Assembly: GCA_033032175.1 (NCBI GenBank)
Contig: CM065325.1
Span: forward strand, 896,930 to 960,929
Direction: 5' to 3'
Length of the DNA stretch: 64,000 nt
Source: Saturnia japonica
Lineage: Eukaryota > Arthropoda > Insecta > Lepidoptera > Saturniidae
Part shown: one piece after another, positions 46,523 through 57,929 of the stretch
How positions within the stretch are numbered: position 1 is the first letter of the stretch
Layout: each line of letters begins with the position of its first letter
Notes under the pieces: generated by a model
Told to the model about the DNA's origin: nothing
The model's database searches: none
Seen by the model: the letters and a program-made list of their open reading frames with translations, nothing else
Made by a program: the position numbers and the translations under genes

Positions 46523-46690
46523 ACTGGACTTAAGTAGCAGTGAGTGGCACGTAGCTCGTAGAACAGCAGGTGGGCCGAAGATTTGTCGAGTGGCGGCCAC
46601 GTCCCGGAAGATGCGACGTAGGCAGATCAGCCACAAGGTGGATCGACGGGGAAGCCGTTGGATGCGGGGTGATCTTTGGGGAAGGCCTAT
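46523..46690 (+). pseudogene. RTE-like LINE, 3' terminal fragment
   Basis: Translation of the plus strand shows WHVARRTAG and later SRWMRG with the DNA motif 'gggaaggcctatatct'. This is the C-terminal signature of an RTE-type reverse transcriptase (usual form GHIARRTDGRWG ... GSRWMR ... GEAYVQQW), here with shifts and losses. It ends in GAT repeats ('gatgctgatgatgatccag'). A 5'-truncated dead insertion. Relatives: 50615 and 53990. Confidence 0.6.
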
Positions 46691-46699
46691 ATCTAAAAA

Positions 46700-48800
46700 A
46701 TGATGCTGATGATGATCCAGTGGGTTTCGCGTGAAAATAACATAAACGGACAGACAATCAGAGACGTCGAATTATGTAAATATGTATTAATAGATAAATA
46801 TGCAACGTACACATTAAACGTGATCTTACTGTTTGGTTGAAATTTAATAATGCCTTAGTTAAAGCGACATCTGGTCGGATTCAGAGTAAATTTCATAAAA
46901 CGTTTAACTTTGCTGCCACAATAGTATGTGTTTAAACCCTTTCCCTTCCAACGAGACTACAGTTCACCGTCTTATAATAAAATAAACTAATATATTATAA
47001 TGTAGGGTCACGCCAAGCCGTCGCACGTAACAGGAATCGAACTCGCAAATTCTTGTTTATAACCTTGGCCATATTGAATTAGCATATTTTACTATTACCA
47101 AACTATAGGAAATACGTTCAAAAATATAACAAAAGTATGTAGAAATAACATACGTCAAGCTCATATATATAGAAAAAAAATATCGCTTTAAAAATGTCGC
47201 CTCATAAAAAAAACTTGGCGAACGAGCTTCAAGTTGGTCTTGTGAAAAAAAAAACCTTTTGATTTTATTAAAATACTTATGACATCCTGTATTGATATAT
47301 AAAGAGCTCAAGAGGTACAGTCAAGTACGTAAGAGAATTCTATTAGTTTTTTTTAATTATTAGACCATAATAATAAATATTAGAATTATATCATATCGAA
47401 AAATTTGGTGAAATTTAAAATAAATCAACGTATCAATTATTTAAGTAAATGCATGTTTATTGAACATAACTATTCTGTATTACTACCGCTAGAAATACCA
47501 AATAATGAACTTCCATCACGGTCTGTTCAATGTTATGTAAAGCAGTAAATATTTTCAAATTCTTCAAATACATGTTATGTCACAACTACTAGTTATGAGA
47601 AACGTTTTCCCCAAGGAGAACCTGATCTTTTTATTACCGACAGTACCTGTAAAACAAAGCGATAAAAACACGTGTTGATCAGAAGAGACTGGCGCATCAC
47701 AAATAAAAACTGCACGGTTGTGTGTTTACTAGTTCACGCACACATAGGGCCGCGAGCAAAGATGAATTGAAGTCTCTAATACCAATAACGATTAATACTT
47801 ACAAAGGAATGTATTATTAAAAAAGTAAGGAGAAGGTTCATTTTTACTATTAGGTTGAAGCTAGCCAGGTGAGTACCTATTAGAAAATTACGACTTACGA
47901 GAAAATTAAGACTTAAATTAACGGCCGTCGCGGTGTTCAAATACTGAGCTATCTTTGTTGGAATATTGTTCAAAAACGATTATTTTCATTACAATACCTA
48001 CCTACTATAAATTACCTCTGTATACTTTACAGACGTAATTTACGTTTTCGATATAGGCGCTGAGTCTTTATGTTAAATATCACATAGTATTTGATAACTA
48101 TTAAATCTCGTAAAATAACCCCCATGGTGTAATTGCGGTCGATTGCTATACTGTAAAAGGTTAAAACAGCTACAAAGAACAAAGCTCTATCCATGGAACT
48201 ACAAAGGGTTCTATTTCAAAACATCTTCATAAAAAATAAACATAAAATCTCGTTAGCTATGGAATGGATAAGGTATACATACGTACCAATAATTTTACGG
48301 TTTTCCGATAAAAATACATTATGATTACCCTTTGTGCAGACCGCTTGAATCCCTTACACTAGGATCAAAAGCATATTTGGTTTTGACAGGTATAACGGGG
48401 TATTATAATATTTAGAAGAAAAAAATCTATAACTATAATATTTATGTATTACGTACTTGATTATCTGGAACAATCACTCTTCTTAATTATTTAATTAGTA
48501 ATTATAAAAATCAATAGCATACCAATCACGTTATTTTTAACTTGATATATAATATAATTTGATGTATTAAAAAATACATTTTATTAATTTATATAATCAA
48601 TAATTACTATAATGTGAAGGTTATTAAAATCATTTATAAAAATATACAAATTACCCTACAGATATGCAAAAAATAAAATAAAAAAATGTCTGTATGTAAT
48701 CAAATACTCATAGTATATTAATTGATAACTATTTGCTATTTAATATGAAATAATAAATTTTTATGATGGATTTCCGCGAAGTAACGCGTAAATTAAACAC
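46700..48800. other. AT-rich DNA with no gene recognised
   Basis: Two kilobases with no transposon end or coding segment I can defend. The minus-strand frames at 47057-47311 and 47776-47973 are typical AT-rich chance frames. Confidence 0.45.
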
Positions 48801-48802
48801 AT

Positions 48803-49085
48803 TTGGACATCGCGTCGATCGAAGTGAGTTCGAATCCCTGTAATTCGCCTGAGCTTTTTTTATAAGAAAACATAATTACGAAACCATAGCATGGGTTGTA
48901 GGACATTTTTTAGTGCCCATTTAGCTAGATACTATCCTCAAGTTAAAAATCTGTTGTAAAGCACTTTTTAAGTGCATTTGGCAGCCGCATTTGAGAGCCA
49001 GTTCAGTCAGTCAGTGATTACTAAGCTTAGCGTGTCACATTGTTACTTAACATCAGATGAGATTGTAGCTATAACGCTAGAACTA
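48803..49085 (+). mobile_element. SINE-1 copy with B box
   Basis: B-box-like GAGTTCGAATCCC at about 48825, then 'cctgagctttttttataaga', 'acgaaaccatagcatgggtt', 'ttggcagccgcatttgagag', 'aagcttagcgtgtcacattg', 'agatgagattgtagctataa'. The A-box end is lost. Collinear with 12391-12690. Confidence 0.65.
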
Positions 49086-49089
49086 TATG

Positions 49090-50600
49090 AATAAAAACCT
49101 TACATATATAATTATAATTTGTATATAACACAGAGACGCTGAATTAATAAGCTACATGAGAAGTACCCACGTTTTTCAATATTATTTTTGTTGACTCGAA
49201 CCATTTATGAAATTTTAATTAGAACAAAATTTCATCAGTTTACAACATTTACAATTCACTTAAAACGATGAGAATTTATATTACTCAATTAAGACAATTT
49301 CTAAAATTAGACTTTAAAATAGAAAACATCTCTGAAATGATAAATGTCTCATCGATTGCCAATTAGAGCAGTTTCAAGTAACAGCTAATTGATATCGGTT
49401 CCCAATATTCAAATTGGAAAAATAAAAACTATTCCGTCAATTAAATCTAAAAGCGTCCTTATGAAAATAACATTTTTTATAATTCTCAGTGACTAATTCT
49501 ACACTCTATATTTTCTCTTAACTTGAAACTTTGAATATTTTAATAAATAAATTTTATTATGGTTCTCGATCACGAAATTCAAATTAGTTTAAAAAAACGA
49601 CTTATAACTGGTTATTTTCAGTTTAAGCTCTAATGATTTTTATTATTTGCGCCCGCCCGGTACTACTCGACATTATAAGAAATAACGAAAAAAAAAAGGA
49701 TTTCTGAATAATATAATAATTATTAAAAATGAATAAAATGATTGAAATGATTGATTTAAAGAAAGGAATTTCCTCGTTGTCTACAAAAATCTTTGTGACG
49801 TATTCATAGGTAAATAATAATACAAAAAAAAGACAAAGCAGTCATGAGGACTGCTGACAGAAGTGAAAACTTACAATTTTAAACAAACAGTTCTTATTTT
49901 TGGATATCCAAATTAATTGTTAGATCTTAAATTAAAACTTGTAAATCAAAACTGTTTCACACAACAAATTTGTTTTATCTCGTTAGTGAAATAACTCCTA
50001 AATTACTATAAAATACGCATTGCAAAAGAATGTAATTGTAGGTATTAAAAAAAATTAAATAATGTTCTTAATTTTTACGTTATTTTGCTATAAATACTCC
50101 ATTTCCTTCGCTATTTCAACTATATATTGATATGAGAATATTAATATATTTTATACTATATATGTATTCGCAGCTGGCCCAGCGCAATAAATTATACTAA
50201 CAGGAACAGATATAGTGTTTCCGTTACACGTGAAGTGTCATGTCGATGACAACTTACTTGAATTTACTCAATATCCAAATCTTCCTATAGAAGTTTTCGC
50301 TTAAAAATGAGATAATACTTAAAGTCAAACAAACTCGATGCAACGCACAACTCGGCTGGACAGCCGTCGGGAACCTACATAATAAATAGATAGATCTTAG
50401 ATAGATATTTTTGGCCAAGATACCCCAGTGTCTTAAGACGATAGTCTTCGATCAATGTTTGTTACCCTAAGTTTAGGTGTCGTAAGAAAGCTAAAAGTCA
50501 CTTAAAGGGCAAAGGAAAGGGCTATCTATGCTCGGTGTTTCTTTACCATGATCAAATCAGAAATAACGAAATCCGAACCAAAATCACTGCCATAGCTCTA
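49090..50600. other. AT-rich DNA with no gene recognised
   Basis: Nothing I can support. A mixed patch at 50330-50480 may belong to the LINE whose tail lies at 50615. Confidence 0.45.
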
Positions 50601-50614
50601 AGAATTGCTGGTCA

Positions 50615-50840
50615 TAAGTGGTAGTGGACGGGGCATATTGCTCGTAGAACGGATGGTCGGATGGGGCTGAAGATTTCTCGAGCGGTGCCCACATACTGGA
50701 CGACGTAGCGTGTGCAGAGCTGCCACAAGAAGGTCCGATGGTGAAGGTTGCGGGAATATATGCAACGCTAGACTGATTATTGTGGCGATTATTGAATGAG
50801 ACCTATGTCTAGTAGTGGAAGTCTTTCGGCTAAGTTGATG
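50615..50840 (+). pseudogene. RTE-like LINE, 3' terminal fragment with GHIARRTDGR
   Basis: From about 50635 one plus-strand frame reads GHIARRTDGRMGLK, then a stop. The motif is the C-terminal part of RTE-type reverse transcriptases. The DNA then follows the known tail: 'gatggtgaaggttgcgggaa', 'ttattgaatgagacctatgt', 'ctagtagtggaagtctttcg', 'gatgatgtgatg'. A 5'-truncated, dead copy, the clearest of the three in this window. Confidence 0.65.
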
Positions 50841-51770
50841 ATGTGATGGGGATTGGTATGATATAAATAATAATACAACTTAAAAATAACGTACGCAATA
50901 TAGAACGCAACCCATCGCGTCAAATTGCGATTATAGAAGAACGAATTGATCGGGTAATACTGTTGATGACGTTGTATTGAATCTTTTTTTTTTCAGTTTT
51001 ATTATGCATCCCATTATTTCTTGAGTAACTTTAATGGCACTACCTTATTGTACCTTATAAAATTATGTTCAGGGACGGAAATGGAGTTTAGGTGGAAAAG
51101 GTCGGATTAAAACTAACGCTCAATATTAAAAATAGATTGGAAGGAAAATTTGAGGGTATGGCCATTGCGAAAAACTGTAAGCAGTTACTCCGTTTTAGAA
51201 TATAATGTTTATGTGGAATATCTCAAGTCTTAATAATTTAGAAAGAAATCTTTTTAATGTTATATTAGTCAGGGATTTAACAGAAAGCTTTTTTACGTCG
51301 ATATTAGAAATAACAAATAATTCATAAAATAGGAAAATACGTAGATAACTTTGTGGAGCTAATATAAACTGTGTAGGTACAATGAAATAACTAAAAGATA
51401 GGTCACAGCTTCCGCATTTAACATAATGTTTAGTACATTTGGTATACACTTAATTTATATTATCCCTTCACAAAGAATGTACTTTATTTAATGATTATTA
51501 AAATAAAGAATTTTTAAAGCTCTTTTCTGGTTGATCCAATTAAATTTGTAAATGATTTAATTTTAGTTACGTTTAGATAGTTAATTGGCGGCTCCAATTT
51601 GCTTTACTTTTTTAATAATAATAATATGGGGACACAATTTAACAAATAGTCATTTAAAATAAGCAATGCTTCTATTATGTTAACTAATAAATAGTTATAT
51701 AACCCACACATAATATAGATATTTAAAATCAAGATACAAGTTACAATTAAGCTTATCATATAAAATTTAG
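50841..51770. other. AT-rich DNA with no gene recognised
   Basis: Nothing supported. A 84-codon minus-strand frame at 51195-51449 has no motif. Confidence 0.45.
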
Positions 51771-51776
51771 TTGTGA

Positions 51777-52012
51777 TCGGGGTTCGAGACCCCGACCACT
51801 CGGTTCAATAGTAGGGCGTCCTACCACTTCAAGGCTTGTCCTGCAATAATTTTCGATATGCCCAGGCCAATCCCAAAACGCGACACGCAAAAGCGAGTCA
51901 CTATGACGGACTTTTCACCACGTACATGGTGACACGACCCAGACGGACTGTACAGCCTTACCTCATTCCTCATTCAAGTGACGTTGACTTGGGCGTCTCA
52001 GCTTTGAAGATA
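51777..52012. repeat. Dispersed repeat with tRNA-like B box
   Basis: GGTTCGAGACC at about 51781-51791 fits the B-box consensus and sits in a perfect small palindrome (CGGGGTTCGAGACCCCG). It is followed by 'gtagggcgtcctaccacttc', then 'gacacgcaaaagcgagtcac' and 'gacgttgacttgggcgtctc', shared with 42390-42455 and 45310-45490. The order B box before the A-like block is unusual for a SINE, so it may be a composite. Confidence 0.45.
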
Positions 52013-52264
52013 TAATTTAAAATTAAAAAATTAAAATTAAAATTTAAAAAATTTAGTTAGTGTTTTAGACATTGATATATTTGATACAACTGTGCAGAAG
52101 TTGAAAGCTCTTTTGAATTCTTATTTCTTTTGTTAATATTTTTGTGTTCTTCCGTCTACTTTTTTTTTTTATGTAAGTACATAATTATATGTGAGAACTT
52201 GTAAATGGCCTTCATTAATTTATACATGTAACTTAAATAAGTACTTAGCTGTAAGTTTTCTTAA

Positions 52265-52302
52265 AATATTAAAATAAAATAAAATAAAATTAAAATAAAA
52301 TA
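52265..52302. repeat. AAAAT microsatellite
   Basis: Runs of AAAAT/AAAATT units ('aaaataaaataaaataaaat'), close to the end of the composite repeat at 51777. Confidence 0.7.
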
Positions 52303-53880
52303 ATTCCCAATGATCACAATGTATCAAATACTGTGACATTAATAAGATGAACAAATGCCCTCAACCTTCTCAATTTCAAACGCACTACGGGTCCGTAGAT
52401 TTTTCTTACTATATTTTTTGGGTAAAACTAATTTTGTGCTTTGTTGACTTCGGCTATTATATTTTTATTTGGATTTCTTTACTCGTTTGCTCTGCGGTGT
52501 GTGTAGTCTGTCGATAACAAACCCATACACTAAAATTGCGTTTTGTTGTTTCTATTAACACCCCGTTTGGTGTTTATTTTACTCTATATTATATTAGTGT
52601 TTATACTTTTTCCCAATACATATATATAATACATAATAATACATAGGTACATAATGTTTCTATTATTTACTTCCACTTAAGACTTAATTTAAAAAGGTTT
52701 TTTTTTATTGTTATATGTTAGGGACTTATAAGCAATTTGAATTTATTAGTCCCATCGTAGCCTAGTATATACAAAAGTAATTTTTCGTATAAAGTTCTCT
52801 GTAAAAAGTAGTGAAATCTCATAAGCAGCCAAGTGTAGGAAATAAAAAATTGAGTAATTTTGGCTAAAATTTGGTCAATCTTTTACACGTTAAATTCAAT
52901 TCTTTAGAATCTACTGTGCCTAATTATATGAGCCTGAAACATTTTAATTAATGAAAAGACAATAAGGTTAACGTATTCTTGTTACATGGCCTGTACTTGT
53001 GCCTGAATTTGTTTAGAGTCACATTTGTCTAAAATCATAATATCATTGATACGATGTAGATATTTTTTTTATTTATTTATATACACGTTCAAGTTTTTAA
53101 TGTTTCCAAATAAACTTTTAACGTAACATTCATCTCCTTTTAGGATAAAGTTGGCAACACCATTTCTACTTAGGTATAAAAGTTATATTTTGAAAATTTT
53201 AAAGTAACGTGAAACTAGCTCGATCCATTAAGTGAATTTAGTCATAAATCTTACACGACAGTTCTATATATTATACACACACACTACATCTACACTCACG
53301 CGTGAATCACGGACGAAGCCGAGAACAATGCAAGAAACATAAATGTGGAGTCGATTCGCATGTTCTTCGGAGGTTACCGACATATTCCCCATTTTTTGTC
53401 GATTTTTTTGCTCGCATCAAATGAGTAGCGAACGTGTGAATATACGCGAATATGACTAGACACCACACTGGCACGTTCTTCATTAATATTCTGTATTAAA
53501 ATGAGTGAGATTTAGACTAACAAATTAAAATTCAACATTTCTGAATTATTTATTAATTTATAAAGTTTCATCTACAATTGCTTACACTAATATTACATAA
53601 AATTAATGTGACTTTTCTTATAGACAAACACCGCATGAATATTTTGTGTTATCAATTTATTTATTAAGTTTACATACTCCTAACAAATAAAAACCGAGAT
53701 AAAAATCATCGAAAAAAATATTAAAAATACTACATTATACAAGATTAACTAATTTTGGAGCTTTTTAATTTGCGTTTTACTTTTCATTTAGACTTAATTA
53801 TAGTAAGCAAATGAGTTCAGCAACAGATCAGATATATTATATTAATTTTTCACTAACATGGCCTTAAGAATAACTAGACT
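52303..53880. other. AT-rich DNA with no gene recognised
   Basis: Nothing supported. A patch at 53290-53330 ('gtgaatcacggacgaagccg') may be a worn Helitron end. Confidence 0.45.
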
Positions 53881-53882
53881 CT

Positions 53883-53977
53883 AAAGTCGCCTACTGAAAC
53901 TGAAGTCGCCTACTGACTCTGAAATTGCTTACTGAAATTGAAGTCGCCTACTGATTCTGAAGTCGCCTACTGATATC
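53883..53977 (+). repeat. 19-bp minisatellite, five units
   Basis: The unit GAAGTCGCCTACTGANNCT repeats at 53883, 53902, 53921, 53940 and 53959, with the third unit the most changed. It lies directly before an RTE-like LINE tail. Confidence 0.85.
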
Positions 53978-53989
53978 AGTGTCAGCTCA

Positions 53990-54165
53990 TGGAGCGGATG
54001 GGAGATGAAGCCAAGAAGTACTCGAGAGGCGACCTTCTACTGGAAGAGGCAGTATGGACAAACTTGCCATAAGGTAGACTGATAATCTAGTAGCGCAGGA
54101 TCGGTCATTGTTGTGTTCTTTGAGGGAGGCCTATGTCCCGTTGATGTCTTTCTCTATCTAGTACG
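53990..54165 (+). pseudogene. RTE-like LINE, 3' terminal fragment
   Basis: 'ggagcggatgggagatgaag', 'gcgaccttctactggaagag', 'aggtagactgataatctagt', 'gagggaggcctatgtcccgt' follow the order of the RTE-type tail (compare 50640-50830). The coding frame is no longer readable. Confidence 0.5.
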
Positions 54166-54169
54166 AAAT

Positions 54170-55740
54170 TTGATAATAAAATACTTATAGTTATATCTAT
54201 GACTACAGATTTTTTAACGCACACTTGATTCACATAAATAGGTGATTTCTACATTATAAATAAATGGGCAAATGAATAATTATAAACAGGAAGTGTATCG
54301 TGTAGAACTAGACAGTTCTTACGTTTCCATTATGGATTAAGCGAAGATTGGAATTGATGTACCACTTGCCTTTTCCAATACATTTATGTTCCATGTACCA
54401 GGATTTAATCATGAAGTATGTACTATAACGCTGCATCTATCTGTAAAGTCGCAATAGCATTAGGTATTTGCAATTTTGCTCTGCTATTTAGGCAATATCT
54501 GGATCTGAAAAGATTTAATGATACAAATCTTTAAAGTAAAAAGTATTCTGTACCATGCGTTTCTGTGAATTTAATTTATAAAGGGAGAAGAAATGAGAAA
54601 ATACTTTAAAAAATGTAATTGCATGTTTAATAAACGTTCCTTGAACGCCTAGAACTCCAAACGCCAATAAGCCAATAGTTGTTAGGGTCTTAAAAGAAGC
54701 ATTTTTATCACTGACTAACTCATCAGTAACCTAGGCCACTTGTAGGTGACTCAGAAACTTGAGATTTAGCGTCAACGTAGAATATTAAGAATATACAACA
54801 GAAAAAAGATAAAAAAGTACAATTTTCAACGAAATAATACTCATTAACGGCGTTTCCATCTTCTCACCAATAGATGACGCTGTGCTAAATCATAATCATA
54901 ATGAAAGATCAACTAAAACAGCGTTCCCATCTACTCACAAATAGATGGCACTGTGGAGTTTTAAAGTGTGAAAAGTGACAAGTTTAGTGGAAACAACGTT
55001 CGGGGTAGTCGTAAAAGAGCGGAGATCAAACAGATACAGAGTTTACAGCTGTTCTGTGAGAATGTATGTTTTTCGATATAAAAAAAATGTTACTTTCTTT
55101 GATGTGGAATTTCTAACTTGGCAAATTTTAAACTCTAAAATTACCTTTTAATACATTATCATCATCAAGACATATTTTGTTAGAATGTAAAACTGTAAAG
55201 ATGAGCTCCCGATCATTCAGAAGTTTTCAGTTGTTTGTAGCTTCCCAACAGCCGTTTGCGACTCAGACCCTGGCTTACTTAATATGTTAAATAGAATGTC
55301 CAATGTAAAGCCGTAGAGTACTTTAATATTTTACGTCACTTATGTACGACGATTATTTATGCTAAAAACCGTCAGCGTCACTCGCAGGGGCAATTAGCAA
55401 CGATTAAAATTCCGAGCGTGTCCCGCTGCGCGTTTTGTTTGAACATCCGCAGATATACGGCGGCAATGTGCTATATGTTTATACGGACGTGTTTTCCGAT
55501 AACACACGTAGTTTGGGACAAGTTATGAGAGAAATTTTGTTTATCACATCCTAACGGGGCAACAGACCTTGACAGTAACATGACATTATTGTTGTAATAG
55601 CTGAGCGATGTGAATATTTTCACAGTACAGAATTAAAAATCAAGTGAAAACTGTCATATTAGTTAAACTGAATGATAATAGATGACGCTTCTTACATGTT
55701 ACGCGTTTTTTATCTTTCATGGCATTCCTAAGTAATTTTT
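54170..55740. other. AT-rich DNA; one short repeated motif
   Basis: 'ttctcaccaatagatgacgc' (54873) and 'tactcacaaatagatggcac' (54933) form a 60-base imperfect duplication. A mixed patch at 55370-55460 looks like part of an old repeat. No gene recognised. Confidence 0.4.
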
Positions 55741-55744
55741 TTTA

Positions 55745-55975
55745 CTATATGGGCCAGACAGACTGGTGGAATACCTCCACCCTACAAACTGCTGTGAATA
55801 GGGTTTCTAGAACTTCTTGGAGAAGGGGGTTCAAAAAAAGGTAGGACACAGAGACAATTTCATTTGAGATTTCTCTCTACTTGGGGTAGTTCTATACTGA
55901 TAGAATATCTCCACCTTACAAAAGATCGCAGCCAAATGACCTTGATGGGGTAGTGGGGTTCAATATCGGCAACGT
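55745..55975 (+). repeat. Dispersed repeat family F, long copy
   Basis: 'cagactggtggaatacctcc', 'gttctagaacttcttgga' type block, 'tttgagatttctctctactt', 'agaatatctccaccttacaa', 'ggtagtggggttcaatatcg' correspond in reverse to 26520-26830. The segment contains two related halves, as if made of two tandem parts. Confidence 0.5.
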
Positions 55976-56065
55976 ACCTATGGTATTACAAAAAAGAAAA
56001 AAAAAAACAATTCTCGATAGGACATTCTCAGTAATCGTTACTCGACAACTTAACTAAATACATAT

Positions 56066-56420
56066 ATACGTGAAGCAAAAGCTTTTGTTACCTTAATAAG
56101 CGTATTGCGTGCATAGAAGACTGTGAGATTTGGCATGGTTAAAGTTTATATGGAGAAGGAGTGCAGAAAGCTAAAATTTATCTATAATATCTGTTAATAA
56201 TATATTAAATAAAATAAATTAATACTGCCAACCCTAACCCGACAAGTACCATTGAACTTAGACCACCCAAAATATGGACATTGTCACTCAACGAAAAGTG
56301 ACAACAAGTGATGTAGATAATACTTATTGTTTAGGTTCATGAATACTGCAAATGTAAAACAGAAAATAGTATATGATCAAAAAGTTGCAGGTCGAATTTC
56401 GAGTTTGGGGCGATCGCTAG
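56066..56420 (+). mobile_element. Helitron-like family 4, longest copy
   Basis: From 'gtgaagcaaaagcttttgtt' through 'gaagactgtgagatttggca' and 'cattgaacttagaccaccca' to 'ttggggcgatcgCTAG' followed by T. Collinear with 21109-21421. GCGATCGC just before the end could act as the terminal palindrome. Confidence 0.55.
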
Positions 56421-56805
56421 TTTTAATAAATACAGTACGAAAATCAAATATCAAGAAACACGAATGCACAAACACATGATAAACCTTTACTAGTGTAACT
56501 ATTACACACGACCATAATAAAGGTAGGTGATTATCAAGCTAATCATCAAATCGTGTTGATGATTAAAAATGTTAAACCACCGAACTCGCTATCGCCTTTC
56601 AATTGAACTGTACCGAAAAGAGCAGGACAGCAGACATAATTAAAGGATATTTTGTGCGGACAATAGGTAAAATGGTCCGCACATGGAATTTTAATTCTAA
56701 GCTTACGATCATTTAGATTTGTCGCCGGGACTAAGCCTACGTGGTTGGAATAACGTCTGGGTTAATCGCTGTGTACGAAGTTTATATGTTTTGGAGAGAA
56801 AAAAG
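56421..56805. other. Spacer between two family-4 copies
   Basis: AT-rich; no coding content seen. Confidence 0.4.
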
Positions 56806-57027
56806 TCTATATATAATATTAATACATGAAGCAAAAGCTTTCGGTACATTTTTAAGCGTAACTTGGACCCCCCATTATATTGACATTGTTATTCAACGAA
56901 AAGTAAACAGCAAGTGATGTAGATAATACTCATTGTTTATGGTTTATGAATACTGTAAATGTCATACAGAAAATAGTCTATGATCAAAAAGTCGCTGGTC
57001 GAATTTCGATCTTAGGGCGATCACTAG
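56806..57027 (+). mobile_element. Helitron-like family 4, internally deleted copy
   Basis: Starts TCTATATATAATATTAATAC, then 'atgaagcaaaagctttcggt', and jumps to 'cttggaccccccattatatt' and the 3' part, ending 'cttagggcgatcaCTAG' followed by T; 222 bp. It has the TC start and CTAG end expected of a Helitron-like element. Confidence 0.55.
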
Positions 57028-57061
57028 TAAGTATAATTATGTAGGAAACTGTATATTGTAA

Positions 57062-57154
57062 CTTTGTCGTACCGTGAAACTATGGAACCATCTCCCGGCT
57101 AATGTGTTCGCTCCTTCTCACGACATAGAGTCCTTCAAACGTAACGTGAAGTAA
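57062..57154 (+). pseudogene. LINE reverse-transcriptase C-terminal remnant
   Basis: Thirty codons read LCRTVKLWNHLPANVFAPSH, then DIESFKRNVK and a stop. The WNxLP...VF...FKxxV pattern is typical of the last residues of non-LTR retrotransposon polyproteins. It directly follows a Helitron-like copy (end 57027), so the LINE is 5'-truncated or cut. The following 130 bases are its 3' tail. Confidence 0.6.
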
Positions 57155-57290
57155 CATTTATGAAGGCCAGCATGAAAGACACGAGCGCCGATGGTTTTCG
57201 ATCCCTTGATAGTCGCTGTTATGGTCGGATTGTACTGACCGATTGTGCTTACCATCAGCTCGACATCATCTATATGAGCTCATATATAAA
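57155..57290 (+). repeat. 3' tail of the LINE remnant
   Basis: 'gcgccgatggttttcgatcc', 'ttgtactgaccgattgtgct', 'taccatcagctcgacatcat'. Related tails without coding part lie at 24537 and 42290/45215. Confidence 0.5.
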
Positions 57291-57539
57291 CACATTGTTT
57301 GGGCCAAATAGTTCGTGGTTGTCAGGGTTTCCTATCTTGGTAGAAGTTGGCTATGAGCTCGCTCAAATGACGCGTATCCAGTCATCAGTATGCGGGCGCA
57401 TGAGAACCCCGGCGGCGCGCGCCGCTGTTTTTGAAGACACTACTAATCGTCGTGTAGTCAAGTTCCCTGCTGCCGCCATTTTTGTTCGTGGTGTTATAAT
57501 AAGAAACTGTGCCTTTAGTTATTATTAAGGTTAATTATA

Positions 57540-57814
57540 TACCAAAGAAGCGCCGGGATAAACGTTTTCGGGTATGGGTTGCGAGTGAAAGAGATTCGCC
57601 AGCCGGCTACGTGACTACCTACTCGGTGCAGCGCTAAAAAACCTCCAGGTGAGTGGGCTTTACTGTTACATTTTTGCTGGGGTAGGTGAATCCGCATCCA
57701 CGCATAAAACAGTGCACTCAGAACCCCAGGCGTCTGATCTGGGAATATTTTACCCATCCGGACATCGGTAGTTTTAGCCGGTGGCCGGTATACACATATA
57801 GGTGTGTTCCTCAA
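57540..57814. repeat. GC-richer block, probable old repeat
   Basis: 'gagtgggctttactgttaca', 'gtgaatccgcatccacgcat', 'ggcgtctgatctgggaatat' resemble a block I remember from several lepidopteran repeats. Open frames on both strands (122 and 103 codons around here) lack any motif and are not listed as genes. Confidence 0.3.
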
Positions 57815-57925
57815 ACTGTTCCGCAAACTGCACTTGAGATAGCTATCTAAAGTGCAGCTGCATAGCGTGTTATCATCCTTAGGCCATCACGTAGTTTATC
57901 ATTGGGTGAGTGTATGGCCAAAAGC
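57815..57925 (+). mobile_element. SINE-1 fragment
   Basis: 'aaactgcacttgagatagct', 'catagcgtgttatcatcctt', 'gtgagtgtatggcc' are worn pieces of the SINE-1 body (compare 38765-38845). Confidence 0.35.
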
Positions 57926-57929
57926 AAAA

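Noticed and set aside
46530..46757. 75-codon minus-strand frame rich in serine and proline
   Set aside because: It is antisense to the RTE-like LINE tail read on the plus strand.
52255..53977. Regularly spaced short repeats considered as a CRISPR-like array
   Set aside because: The units are directly adjacent without unique spacers, and the window is eukaryotic; these are micro- and minisatellites.
57160..57826. 122-codon plus-strand and 103-codon minus-strand frames in the GC-richer block
   Set aside because: They overlap a LINE tail and probable repeats, show no domain, and open frames are longer by chance in GC-richer DNA.
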